Positions 48,974 to 59,137 of a stretch of DNA of 64,000 nucleotides are shown piece after piece (within the stretch, counting starts at the first letter, position 1; each line of letters begins with the position of its first letter). Position numbers and translations under genes: made by a program. Source of the stretch: Clusia tigrina (taxonomy: Eukaryota; Arthropoda; Insecta; Diptera; Clusiidae); assembly GCA_920105625.2 (NCBI GenBank), contig OV050030.1, positions 242,327,889-242,391,888 on the forward strand, given 5' to 3'. Under the pieces are notes generated by a model that made no database searches, was not told where the DNA came from, and saw only the letters and a program-made list of their open reading frames with translations.

Positions 48974-51085
48974 GATTTGGGACTCAAGGGTAGCATAGCT
49001 TTGAGCGATAGCTTAAATTAACAACAGGCTCGAGTACTTTATTGTTACATAATTTCAAGGTTTTATTACGCTCCAGTAAAAATTTACAAGCATTTGTATG
49101 TTGCAAACTTTGATAGGTGTAGGATGTACCATATAGAAGTTAGGGCCATTTGAAGTTTTATCAGTTTTTGATTTGGGACTCAAGGGTAGCATAGCTTTGA
49201 GCGATTGCTTAAATTGACAAGAGGCTCGAGTACTTTATTGTTACAAAATTTCAGGGTTTTATGACGATCCAGTAAAAACTTACAAGTATTTGTAAGTTGC
49301 AAACTTTGATAGGTGTAGGACGTACCGTATAGGAGTTAGGGCCATTTGAAGTTTTATCAGTGTTTGATTTGTTACTCAAGGGTAGCATATCTTTGAGCGA
49401 TTACTTAAATTGACAAGAGGCTCGAGTACTTTATTGTTAAAAAATTTCAAGGTTTTATGACGCTCCAGTGAAAAGTTACAAGCATTTGTATGTTGCAAAC
49501 TTTGATAGGTGTAGGACGTACCGTATAGAAATTAGGGCCATTTGAAGTTTTATCAGTACTTGATTTGGGACGCAAAGGTAGAATAGCTTTGAGCGATAGC
49601 TAAACTTGACAAGAGGCTCGAGTATGTTACTGTTACAAAATTTCAAGATTTTATGACGCTCCAGTAAAAATTTAGAAGCATTTGTATGTTACAAACTTTG
49701 ATAGGTATAGGATGTACCGTATAGAATTTAGGGCCATTTGAAGTTTTATCAGTGTTTGATTTGGGACTCAAGGGTAGCATAGCTTTGAGCGATAGCTTAA
49801 ATTAACAAGAGGCTCGAGAACTTTATTGTTACAAAATTTCAAGTTTTATGACGCTCCAGTAAAAAGATACAAGCATTTGAATGTTGAAAATTTTGATAGG
49901 TGTAGGACGTACCGTATAGAAGTTAGGGCCATTTGAAGTTTTATCAGTGTTTGATTTAGGACTCAAGGGTAGCATAGCTTTGAGCGATAGCTTAAATTGA
50001 CAAGAGGCTCAAGTACTTTATTGTTACAAAATTTCAAGGTTTTATGACGATCCAGTAAAAACTTACAAGTATTTGTATGTTGCAAACTTTGATAGTGTCT
50101 GACGTACCGTATAGAAGTTACGGCCATTTGAAGTTTTATCAGTATTTGATTTGGGACTCAAGGGTGGCATAGCTTTGAGCGATAGCTTAAATTGACAAGA
50201 GGCTCAAGTACTTTATTGTTACAAAATTTCAGGGTTTTATGACGATCCAGTAAAAACTTACAAGTATTTGTAAGTTGCAAACTTTGATAGGTGTAGGATG
50301 TACCGTATAGAAGTTAGGGCCATTTGAAGTTTTATCAGTGTTTGATTTGGGACTCAAGGGTGGCATAGCTCTGAGCGATAGCTTAAATTGACAAGAGGCT
50401 CGAGTACTTTATTGTTACAAAAGTTCAAGGTTTTATGACGCTCCAGTGAAAAGTTACAAGCATTTGTATGTTGCAAACTTTGATAGGTGTAGGACGTACC
50501 GTATAGAAGTTAGGGCCATTTGAAGTTTTATCAGTGTTTGATTTGGGACTCAAGGGTAGCATAGCTTTGAGCGATAGCTTAAATTGACAAGAGGCTCAAG
50601 TACTTTATTGTTACAAAATTTCAAGGTTTTATGACGCTCCAGTGAAAAGTTACAAGCATTTGTATGTTGCAAACTTTGATAGGTGTAGGACGTACCGTAT
50701 AGAAGTTAGGGCCATTTGAAGTTTTATCAGTGTTTGATTTGGGACTCAAGGATAGCATAGCTTTGAGCGATAGCTTAAATTGACAAGAGGCTCGAGTACT
50801 TTCTTGTTACAAAATTTCAAGGCTTTATGACGCTCCAGTAAAAATTACAAGCATTTGTATGTTGCAAACTTTGATAGGTGTAGGACGTACAGTATAGAAG
50901 TTAGGGCCATTTGAAGTTTTATCAGTGTTTGATTTGGGACTCAAGGGCAGCATAGCTTTGAGCGATAGCTTAAATTGACAAGAGGTTCGAGTACTTTATT
51001 GTTACAAAAGTTCAAGGTTTTATGACGCTCCGGTGAAAAGTTACAAGCATTTGTATGTTGCAAACTTTGATAGGTGTAGGACGTA
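48974..51085 (+). repeat. Bridge of about 11 monomers from mixed to alpha-rich satellite
   Basis: From 48,974 the order is zeta, epsilon, gamma, delta, beta. From about 50,100 the monomers become alpha with CTCAAGGGTGGCATAG, GTGAAAAGTTAC and the GTACTTTCTTG plus TAAAAATTACAAGC marker also seen at about 2,450 and 5,390. No HOR of more than two or three monomers is obvious. The zone marks return to the type of satellite seen in the first 5.7 kb. Confidence 0.7.
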
Positions 51086-51867
51086 CCGTATAGAAGTTAG
51101 GGCTATTTGAAGTTTTATCAGTGTTTGATTTGGGATTCAAGGGTAGCATAGCTTTGAGCGATAACTTAAATTGACAAGAGGCTCTAGTACTTTATTGTTA
51201 CAAAATTCAAGGTTTTATGACGCTCCAGTAAAAAGTTACAAGCATTTGTATGTTGCAAACTTTGATAGGTGTAGGACGTACCGTATAGAAGTTAGGGCCA
51301 TTTGAAGTTTTATCAGTGTTTGATTTGGGACTCAAGGGTGGCATAGCTTTGAGCGATAACTTAAATTGACAAGAGGCTCGAGTACTTTATTGTTACAAAA
51401 TTCAAGGTTTTATGACGCTCCAGTAAAAAGTTACAAGCATTTGTATGTTGCAAACTTTGATATGTGTAGGACCTACCGTATAGAAGTTAGGGCCATTTGA
51501 AATTTTATCAGTGTTTGATTTGGGACTCAAGGATAGCATAGCTTTGAGCGATAACTTAAATTGACAAGAGGCTCGAGTACTTTATTGTTACAAAATTTCA
51601 AGGTTTTATGATGCTCCGCTAAAAAGTTAGAAGCATTTGTATGTTGCAAACTTTGATATATGTAGAACGTACTGTATAGAAGTCAAGGCCATTGGAAGTT
51701 TTATCAGTGTTTGATTTGAGACTCAAGGGTAGCATAGCTTTGAGCGATAGCTTAAATTGACAAGAGGCTCGAGTACTTTATTGTTACAAAATTTCAAGGT
51801 TTTATGACGCTCCAGTGAAAAGTTACAAGCATTTGTATGTTGCAAACTTTGATAGGTGTAGGATGTA
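51086..51867 (+). repeat. HOR unit X-1, 4 monomers (782 bp)
   Basis: Repeated with lag 782 as the first four monomers of unit X-2: GGGATTCAAGG/GGGATTCCAGG (51,132 and 51,914) and GATGCTCCGCTAAAAAG (51,610 and 52,392). Confidence 0.82.
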
Positions 51868-53237
51868 CCGTATAGAAGTTAGGGCTATTTGAAGTTTTAT
51901 CAGTGTTTGATTTGGGATTCCAGGGTAGCATAGCTTTGAGCGATAACTTAAATTGACAAGAGGCTCTAGTACTTTATTGTTACAAAATTCAAGGTTTTAT
52001 GACGCTCCAGTAAAAAGTTACAAGCATTTGTATGTTGCAAACTTTGATAGGTGTAGGACGTACCGTATAGAAGTTAGGGCCATTAGAAGTTTTATCAGTG
52101 TTTGATTTGGGACTCAAGGGTAGCATAGCTTTGAGCGATAACTTAAATTGACAAGAGGCTCGAGTACTTTATTGCTACAAAATTCAAGGTTTTATGACGC
52201 TCCAGTAAAAAGTTACAAGCATTTGTATGTTGCAAACTTTGATATGTGTAGGACGTACCGTATAGAAGTTAGGGCCATTTGAAATTTTATCAGTGTTTGA
52301 TTTGGGACTCAAGGATAGCATAGCTTTGAGCGATAACTTAAATTGACAAGAGGCTCGAGTACTTTATTGTTACAAAATTTCAAGGTTTTATGATGCTCCG
52401 CTAAAAAGTTAGAAGCATTTGTATGTTGCAAACTTTGATATATGTAGAACGTACTGTATAGAAGTTAAGGCCATTGGAAGTTTTATCAGTGTTTGATTTG
52501 GGACTCAAGGGTAGCATAGCTTTGAGCGATAGCTTAAATTGACAAGAGGCTCGAGTACTTTATTGTAAAAAAAATTTCAAGGTTTTATGACGCTCCAGTA
52601 AAAAGTTACAAGCATTTGTATGTTGCAAACTTTCATAGGTGTAGGATGTACCGTATAGAAGTTAGGGTCATTTGAAGTTTTATCAGTGTTTGATTTGGGA
52701 CGCAAGGATAGCATAGCTTTGAGCGATAGCTTAAATTGACAAGAGGGTCGAGTACTTTCTTGTTACTAAATTTCAAGGCTTTATGACGCTCCAGTAAAAA
52801 TTACAAGCATTTGTATGTTGCAAACTTTGATAGGTGTAGGACGTATAGTATAGAAGTTAGGGCCATTTGAAGTTTTATCAGTGTTTGATTTAGGACTCAA
52901 GGGCAGCATAGCTTTGAGCGATAGCTTAAATTGACAAGAGGCTCGAGTACTTTATTGTTACAAAATTTCAAGGTTTTATGACGCTCCAGTAAAAAGTTAC
53001 AAGCATTTGTATGTTGCAAACCTTAATAGGTGTAGGATGTACCGTATAGAAGTTAGGGCCATTTGAAGTTTCATCAGTGTTTGCTTTGGGACTCAAGGGT
53101 AGCATAGCTTTGAGCGATAGCTTAAATTGACAAGAGGTTCGAGTACTTTATTGTTACAAAAGTTCAAGGTTTTATGACGCTCCAGTGAAAAGTTACAAGC
53201 ATTTGTATGTTGCAAACTTTGATAGGTGTAGGACGTA
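51868..53237 (+). repeat. HOR unit X-2, 7 monomers (1,370 bp)
   Basis: Four monomers as in unit X-1 plus three more, marked by GGGACGCAAGGATAGC (52,701), GACGTATAGTATAG (near 52,840) and CAAGGGCAGCATAG. All recur 1,370-1,374 bp later in unit X-3. Confidence 0.83.
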
Positions 53238-54610
53238 CCGTATAGAAGTTACGGCTATTTGAAGTTTTATCAGTGTTTGATTTGGGATTCAAGGGTAGCA
53301 TAGCTTTGAGCGATAACTTAAATTGACAAGAGGCTCTAGTACTTTATTGTTACAAAATTCAAGGTTTTATGACGCTCCAGTAAAAAGTTACAAGCATTTG
53401 TATGTTGCAAACTTTGATAGGTGTAGGACGTACCGTATAGAAGTTAGGGCCATTTGAAGTTTTATCAGTTTTTGATTTGGGACTCAAGGGTAGCATAGCT
53501 TTGAGCGATAACTTAAATTGGCAAGAGGCTCGAGTACTTTATTGTTACAAAATTCAAGGTTTTATGACGCTCCAGTAAAAAGTTACAAGCATTTGTATTT
53601 TGCATTTGTATTTTGATATGTGTAGGACGTACTGTATAGAAGTTAGGGCCATTTGAAATTTTATCAGTGTTTGATTTGGGACTCAAGGATAGCATAGCTT
53701 TGAGCGATAACTTAAATTGACAAGAGGCTCGAGTACTTTATTGTTACAAAATTTCAAGGTTTTATGATGCTCCGCTAAAAAGTTAGAAGCATTTGTATGT
53801 TGCAAACTTTGATATATGTAGAACGTACCGTATAGAAGTTAAGGCCATTTGAAGTTTTATCAGTGTTTGATTTGGGACTCAAGGGTAGCATAGCTTTGAG
53901 CGATAGCTTAAATTGACAAGAGGCTCGAGTACTTTATTGTAAAAAAATTTCAAGGTTTTATGACGCTCCAGTAAAAAGTTACAAGCATTTGTATGTTGCA
54001 AACTTTCATAGGTGTAGGACGTACCGTATAGAAGTTAGGGTCATTTGAAGTTTTATCAGTGTTTGATTTGGGACGCAAAGATAGCATAGCTTTGAGCGAT
54101 AGCTTAAATTGACAAGATTGTCGAGTACTTTCTCGTTACAAAATTTCAAGGCTTTATGACGCTCCAGTAAAAATTACAAGCATTTGTATGTTGCAAACTT
54201 TGATAGGTGTAGGACGTATAGTATAGAAGTTAGGTCCATTTGAAGTTTTATCAGTGTTTGATTTGGGTCTCAAGGGCAGCATAGCTTTGAGCGATAGCTT
54301 AAATTGACAAGAGGCTCGAGTACTTTATTGTTACAAAATTTCAAGGTTTTATTACGCTCCAGTAAAAAGTTACAAGCATTTGTACGTTGCAATCTTTGAT
54401 AGGTGTAGGACGTACCGTATAGAAGTTGGGGCCATTTGAAGTTTTATCAGTGTTTGATTTGGGACTCAAGGGTAGCATAGCTTTGAGCGATAAGTTAAAT
54501 AGACAAGAGGCTCGAGTACTTTATTGTTACAAAATTTCAAGGTTTTATGACGCTCCAGTAAAAAGTTACAAGCATTTGTATGTTGCAAACTTTGATAGGT
54601 GTAGGACGTA
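53238..54610 (+). repeat. HOR unit X-3, 7 monomers (1,373 bp)
   Basis: Copy of unit X-2 with private changes: a 13-bp tandem duplication at 53,589, AGATTGTCGAG near 54,114 and GGGACGCAAAGATAGC. Its last three monomers are found again at 62,033-62,565 (lag 8,009). Confidence 0.83.
53589..53616 (+). repeat. 13-bp tandem duplication inside a monomer
   Basis: GCATTTGTATTTT occurs twice in a row (starts 53,589 and 53,602) in place of GCATTTGTATGTTGCAAACTTTG. It looks like slippage and is unique in the window as far as I can see. Confidence 0.85.
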
Positions 54611-55689
54611 CCGTATAGAAGGTAGGGCCATTTGAAGTTTTATCAGTGTTTGATTTGGGACTCAAGGGTAGCATAGCTTTGAGCGATAGCTTAAATTGAC
54701 AAGAGGTTCGAGTACTTTATTGTTAAAAAATTTCAAGGTTTTATGACGCTCCTGTAAAAAGTTACAAGCATTTATATGTTGCAAACTTTGATAGGTGTAG
54801 GACGTACCGTGTAGAAGTTAGGGCCATTTGAAGTTTGATCAATGTTTGATTTGGGACTCAAGGGTAGCATAGCTTTGAGCGATAGCTTAAATTGACAAGA
54901 GGGTCGAGTACTTTATTGTTACAAAATTTCAAGGTTTTATGACGCTCCAGTAAAAAGTTACAAGCATTTAAATGTTGCAAACTTTGATAGGTGTAGGACG
55001 TACCGTATAGAAGTTAGGGCTATTTGAAGTTTTATCAGTGTTTGATTTGGGACTCAAGGGTAGCATAGCTTTGAGCGATTACTTAAATTGACAAGAGGCT
55101 CGAGTACATTATTGTTATAAAATTTGAAGGTTTTATGACGCTCCACTGAAAAGTTACAAGCATTTGTATGTTGCAAACTTTAATAGGCGTAGAACGTACC
55201 GTATAGAAGTTAAGGCCATTTGAAGTTTTATTAGTGTTTGATTTGGGACTCAAGGGTAGCATAGCTTTGAGCGATAGCTTAAATTGACAAGAGGCTCGAG
55301 TACTTTACTGTTACAAAATTTCAAGGTTTTATGACGCTCCAGTAAAAAGTTACAAGCATTTAAATGTTGCAAACTTTGATAGGTGTCGGACGTACCGTAT
55401 AGAAGTTACGGCCATTTGAAGTTTTATCAGTATTTGATTTGGGACTCAAGGGTAGCATAGCTTTGAGCGATAGCTTAAATTAACAAGAGGCTCGAGAACT
55501 TTATTGTTACAAAATTTCAAGTTTTATGACCCTCCAGTAAAAAGATACAAGCATTTGTATGTTGCAAACTTTGATAGGTGTAGGATGTACTGTATAGAAG
55601 TTAAGGCCATTGGAAGTTTTATCAGTGTTTGATTTGGGACTCAAGGGTAGCATAGCTTTGAGCGATAGCTTAAATTGACAAGAGGTTCG
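54611..55689 (+). repeat. Mixed zone, about 5.5 monomers
   Basis: Alpha monomers with GAGGTTCGAG or GAGGGTCGAG, one gamma with GAGTACATTATTG and AATTTGAAGG, then an eta followed by a beta with ATGACCCTCCAG. The AGAGGTTCGAGTACATTATTG-like forms recur around 60,170. No larger period was found. Confidence 0.68.
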
Positions 55690-57259
55690 AGTACTTTATT
55701 GTTACATAATTTCAAGGTTTTATTACGCTCCAGTAAAAATTTACAAGCATTTGTATGTTGCAAACTTTGATAGGTGTAGGACGTACCATATAGAAGTTAG
55801 GGCCATTTGAAGTTTTATCAGTTTTTGATTTGGGACTCAAGGGTAGCATAGCTTTGAGCGATTGCTTAAATTGACAAGAGGCTCGAGTACTTTATTGTTA
55901 CAAAATTTCAAGGTTTTATGACGATCCAGTAAAAACTTATAAGTATTTGTAAGTTGCAAACTTTGATAGGTGTAGGACGTACCGTATAGAAGTTAGGGCC
56001 ATTTGAAGTTTTATCAGTGTTTTTAATTTGGAACTCAAGGGTAGCATAGCTTTGAGCGATTACTTAAATTGACAAGAGGCTCGAGTACTTTATTGTTATA
56101 AAATTTCAAGGTTTTATGACGCTCCAGTGAAAAGTTACAAGCATTTGTATGTTGCAAACTTTGATAGGTGTAGGACGTACCGTATAGAATTTCGGGCCAT
56201 TTGAAGTTTTATCAGTACTTGATTTGGGACTCAAAGGTAACATAGCTTTGAGCGATAGCTAAAATTGACAAGAGGCTCGAGAATTTTACTGTTACAAAAT
56301 TTCAAGATTTTATGACGCTCCAGTAAAAATTTACAAGCATTTGTATGTTACAAACTTTGATAGGTGTAGGATGTACCGTATAGAAGTTAGGGCCATTTGA
56401 AGTTTTATCAGTGTTTGATTTGGGACTCAAGGGTAGCATAGCTTTGAGCGATAGCTTAAATTGACAAGAGGGTCGAGTACTTTATTGTTACAAAATTTCA
56501 ATGTTTTATGACGATCCAGTAAAAACATACAAGTATTTGTATGTTACAAAATTTGATAGGTGTAGGACGTACCGTATAGAAGTTAGGGCCATTTGAAGTT
56601 TGATCAGTGTTTGATTTGGGACTCAAGGGTAGCATAGCTTTGAGCGATAACTTAAATTGGCAAGAGGCTCGAGTACTTTCTTGTTACAAAATTTCAAGGT
56701 TTTATGACGCTCCAGTAAAAAGTAACAAGCATTTCTATGTTGCAAACTTTGATAGGTGTAGGACGTACCGTATAGAAGTAAGGGCCATTTGAAGTTTTAT
56801 CAGTGTTTGATTTGGGACTCAAGGGTAGCATAGCTTTGAGCGATAGCTTAAATTGACAAGAGGCTCGAATACTTTATTGTTACAAAATTTCAAGGTTTTA
56901 TGAGGCTCCAGTAAAAAGTTACAAGCATTTGTATGTTGCAAACTTTGATAGGTGTAGGACGTACCGTACAGAAGTTAGGGCCATTTGAAGTTTTATCAGT
57001 GTTTGATTTGGGACTTAAGGGTAGCATAGCTTTGAGCGATAACTTAAATTGACAAGAGGCTCGAGTACTTTATTGTTACAAAAGTTCAAGGTTTTATGAC
57101 GCTCCAGTGAAAAGTTACAAGCATTTGCATGTTGCAAACTTTGATAGGTGTAGGACGTTCCGTATAGAAGTTAGGGCCATTTGAAGTTTTATCAGTGTTT
57201 GATTTGGGACTCAAGGGTAGCATAGCTTTGAGCGATTGCTTAAATTGACAAGAGGCTCG
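55690..57259 (+). repeat. HOR unit XI-1, 8 monomers (1,570 bp)
   Basis: Lag 1,570 to unit XI-2 holds at TTGTTACATAAT (55,701 and 57,271), CCATATAG (55,786 and 57,356), GTGTTTTTAATTTGGAACTC with a 2-bp gain (56,021 and 57,591) and GAATTTCGGGCC. A chimeric monomer around 57,235-57,275 marks the junction. Confidence 0.85.
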
Positions 57260-58438
57260 AGTACTTTATTGTTACATAATTTCAAGGTTTTATTACGCTC
57301 CAGTAAAAATTTACAAGCATTTGTATGTTGCAAACTTTGATAGGTGTAGGACGTACCATATAGAAGTTAGGGCCATTTGAAGTTTTATCAGTTTTTGATT
57401 TGGGACTCAAGGGTAGCATAGCTTTGAGCGATTGCTTAAATTGACAAGAGGCTCGAGTACTTTATTGTTACAAAATTTCAAGGTTTTATGACGATCCAGT
57501 AAAAACTTACAAGTATTTGTAAGTTGCAAACTTTGATAGGTGTAGGACGTACCGTATAGAAGTTAGGGCCATTTGAAGTTTTATCAGTGTTTTTAATTTG
57601 GAACTCAAGGGTAGCATAGCTTTGAGCGATTACTTAAATTGACAAGAGGCTCGAGTACTTTATTGTTATAAAATTTCAAGGTTTTATGACGCTCCAGTGA
57701 AAAGTTACAAGCATTTGTATGTTGCAAACTTTGATAGGTGTAGGACGTACCGTATTGAATTTCGGGCCATTTGAAGTTTTATCAGTACTTGATTTGGGAC
57801 TCAAAGGTAACATAGCTTTGAGCGATAGCTAAAATTGACAAGAGGCTCGAGTATTTTACTGTTACAAAATTTCAAGATTTTATGACGCTCCAGTAAAAAT
57901 TTACAAGCATTTGTATGTTACAAACTTTGATAGGTGTAAGATGTACCGTATAGAAGTTAGGGCCATTTGAAGTTTTATCAGTGTTTGATTTGGGACTCAA
58001 GGGTAGCATAGCTTTGAGCGATAGCTTAAATTGACAAGAGGCTCGAATACTTTATTGTTACAAAATTTCAAGGTTTTATGAGGCTCCAGTAAAAAGTTAC
58101 AAGCATTTGTATGTTGCAAACTTTGATAGGTGTAGGACGTACCGTACAGAAGATAGGGCCATTTGAAGTTTTATAAGTGTTTGATTTGGGACTTAAGGGT
58201 AGCATAGCTTTGAGCGATAACTTAAATTGACAAGAGGCTCGAGTACTTTATTGTTACAAAAGTTCAAGGTTTTATGACGCTCCAGTGAAAAGTTACAAGC
58301 ATTTGTATGTTGCAAACTTTGATAGGTGTAGGACGTACCGTATAGAAGTTAGGGCCATTTGAAGTTTTATCAGTGTTTGATTTGGGAGTCAAGGGTAGCA
58401 TAGCTTTGAGCGATTGCTTAAATTGACAAGAGGCTCGA
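57260..58438 (+). repeat. HOR unit XI-2, 6 monomers (about 1,178 bp), deletion copy
   Basis: Lag to unit XI-1 falls from 1,570 to 1,178 between about 57,980 and 58,039 (GGCTCGAATAC 56,861 and 58,039), so two monomers (about 392 bp) were lost. GTGTAAGATG near 57,936 is private. Confidence 0.82.
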
Positions 58439-58710
58439 GTACTTTACTGTTACAAAATTTCAAGGTTTTATGACGCTCCAGTAAAAAGTTACAAGCATTT
58501 GTATGTTGCATACTTTGATAGGTGTAGGACGTACCGTATAGAAGTTAGGGCCATTTGAAGTTTTATCAGTGTTTGATTTGGGACTCAAGGGTAGCATAGC
58601 TTTGAGCGATAACTTAAATTGACAAGAGGCTCGAGTACTTTATTGTTACAAAATTGCAAGGTTTTATGATGCTCCGGTAAAATTTAGAAGCATTTGTATG
58701 TTGCAAACTT

Positions 58711-58766
58711 TGATATATGTAGAACGCACCGTATAGAACTGATAGGTGTAGGATGTACCGTATAGA
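58711..58766 (+). other. Short tandem duplication of the monomer junction
   Basis: TAGAACGCACCGTATAGAAC is followed by TGATAGGTGTAGGATGTACC and CGTATAGAAG, so the GATAG..CCGTATAGAA region is present twice in about 60 bp. The same join occurs at 63,582, where the second CCGTATAG has lost bases (GTAGGATAGAAG). Confidence 0.83.
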
Positions 58767-58892
58767 AGTTAAGGCCATTTGAAGTTTTATCAGTGTTTGA
58801 TTTGGGACTCAAGGGTAGCAAAGCTTTGAGCGATAGTTAAATTAACAAGAGGCTCGAGATTTTTATTGTTACAAAATTTCAAGTTTTATGAC

Positions 58893-58910
58893 GCTCCAGT
58901 ACAAGCATTT
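58893..58910 (+). other. Small deletion in the dyad segment
   Basis: CGCTCCAGTACAAGCATT replaces CGCTCCAGTAAAAAGATACAAGC, a loss of 9 bp that removes the A-tract and part of the left dyad arm. It is also present near 63,757, so it is older than the 4.87-kb lag duplication. Confidence 0.83.
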
Positions 58911-58990
58911 GTATGTTGCAAACTTTGATAGGTGTAGGATGCACCGTATAGAAGTTAAGGCCATTTGAAGTTTTATCAGTGTTTGATTTG

Positions 58991-59012
58991 GGACTCAAGG
59001 GTTTTATTGTTA
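58991..59012 (+). other. Deletion of about 46 bp in a monomer
   Basis: GGACTCAAGGGTTTTATTG joins the GGGACTCAAGGG block directly to TTTATTGTTAC, removing the ATAGCTT direct repeat and CTCGAG. The same join is at 63,864. Confidence 0.85.
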
Positions 59013-59137
59013 CATAATTTCAAGGTTTTATTACGCTCCAGTAAAGATTTACAAGCATTTGTATGTTGCCAACTTTGATAGGTGTAGGACGTACCATATA
59101 GAAGTTAGGGCCATTTGAAATTTTATCAGTTTTTGAT

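Larger units (their letters stand above)
57695..59137 (+). repeat. Segment XII-1, duplicated at the window end
   Basis: Corresponds to 62,565-64,000 with lag 4,870 at the delta start CCGTATTGAATTT (57,750 and 62,620), 4,871 at TGATATATGTAGAACGCACC (58,711 and 63,582) and 4,863 at AAGGGTTTTATTG (59,001 and 63,864). It contains three deranged monomers between 58,711 and 59,030. Confidence 0.86.

Noticed and set aside
56189..56210. CENP-B-box-like sequence around GAATTTCGGGCC
   Set aside because: It shares only a short TTCGGG core, lacks the required spacing of the essential bases of the CENP-B box, and occurs in only a few copies.
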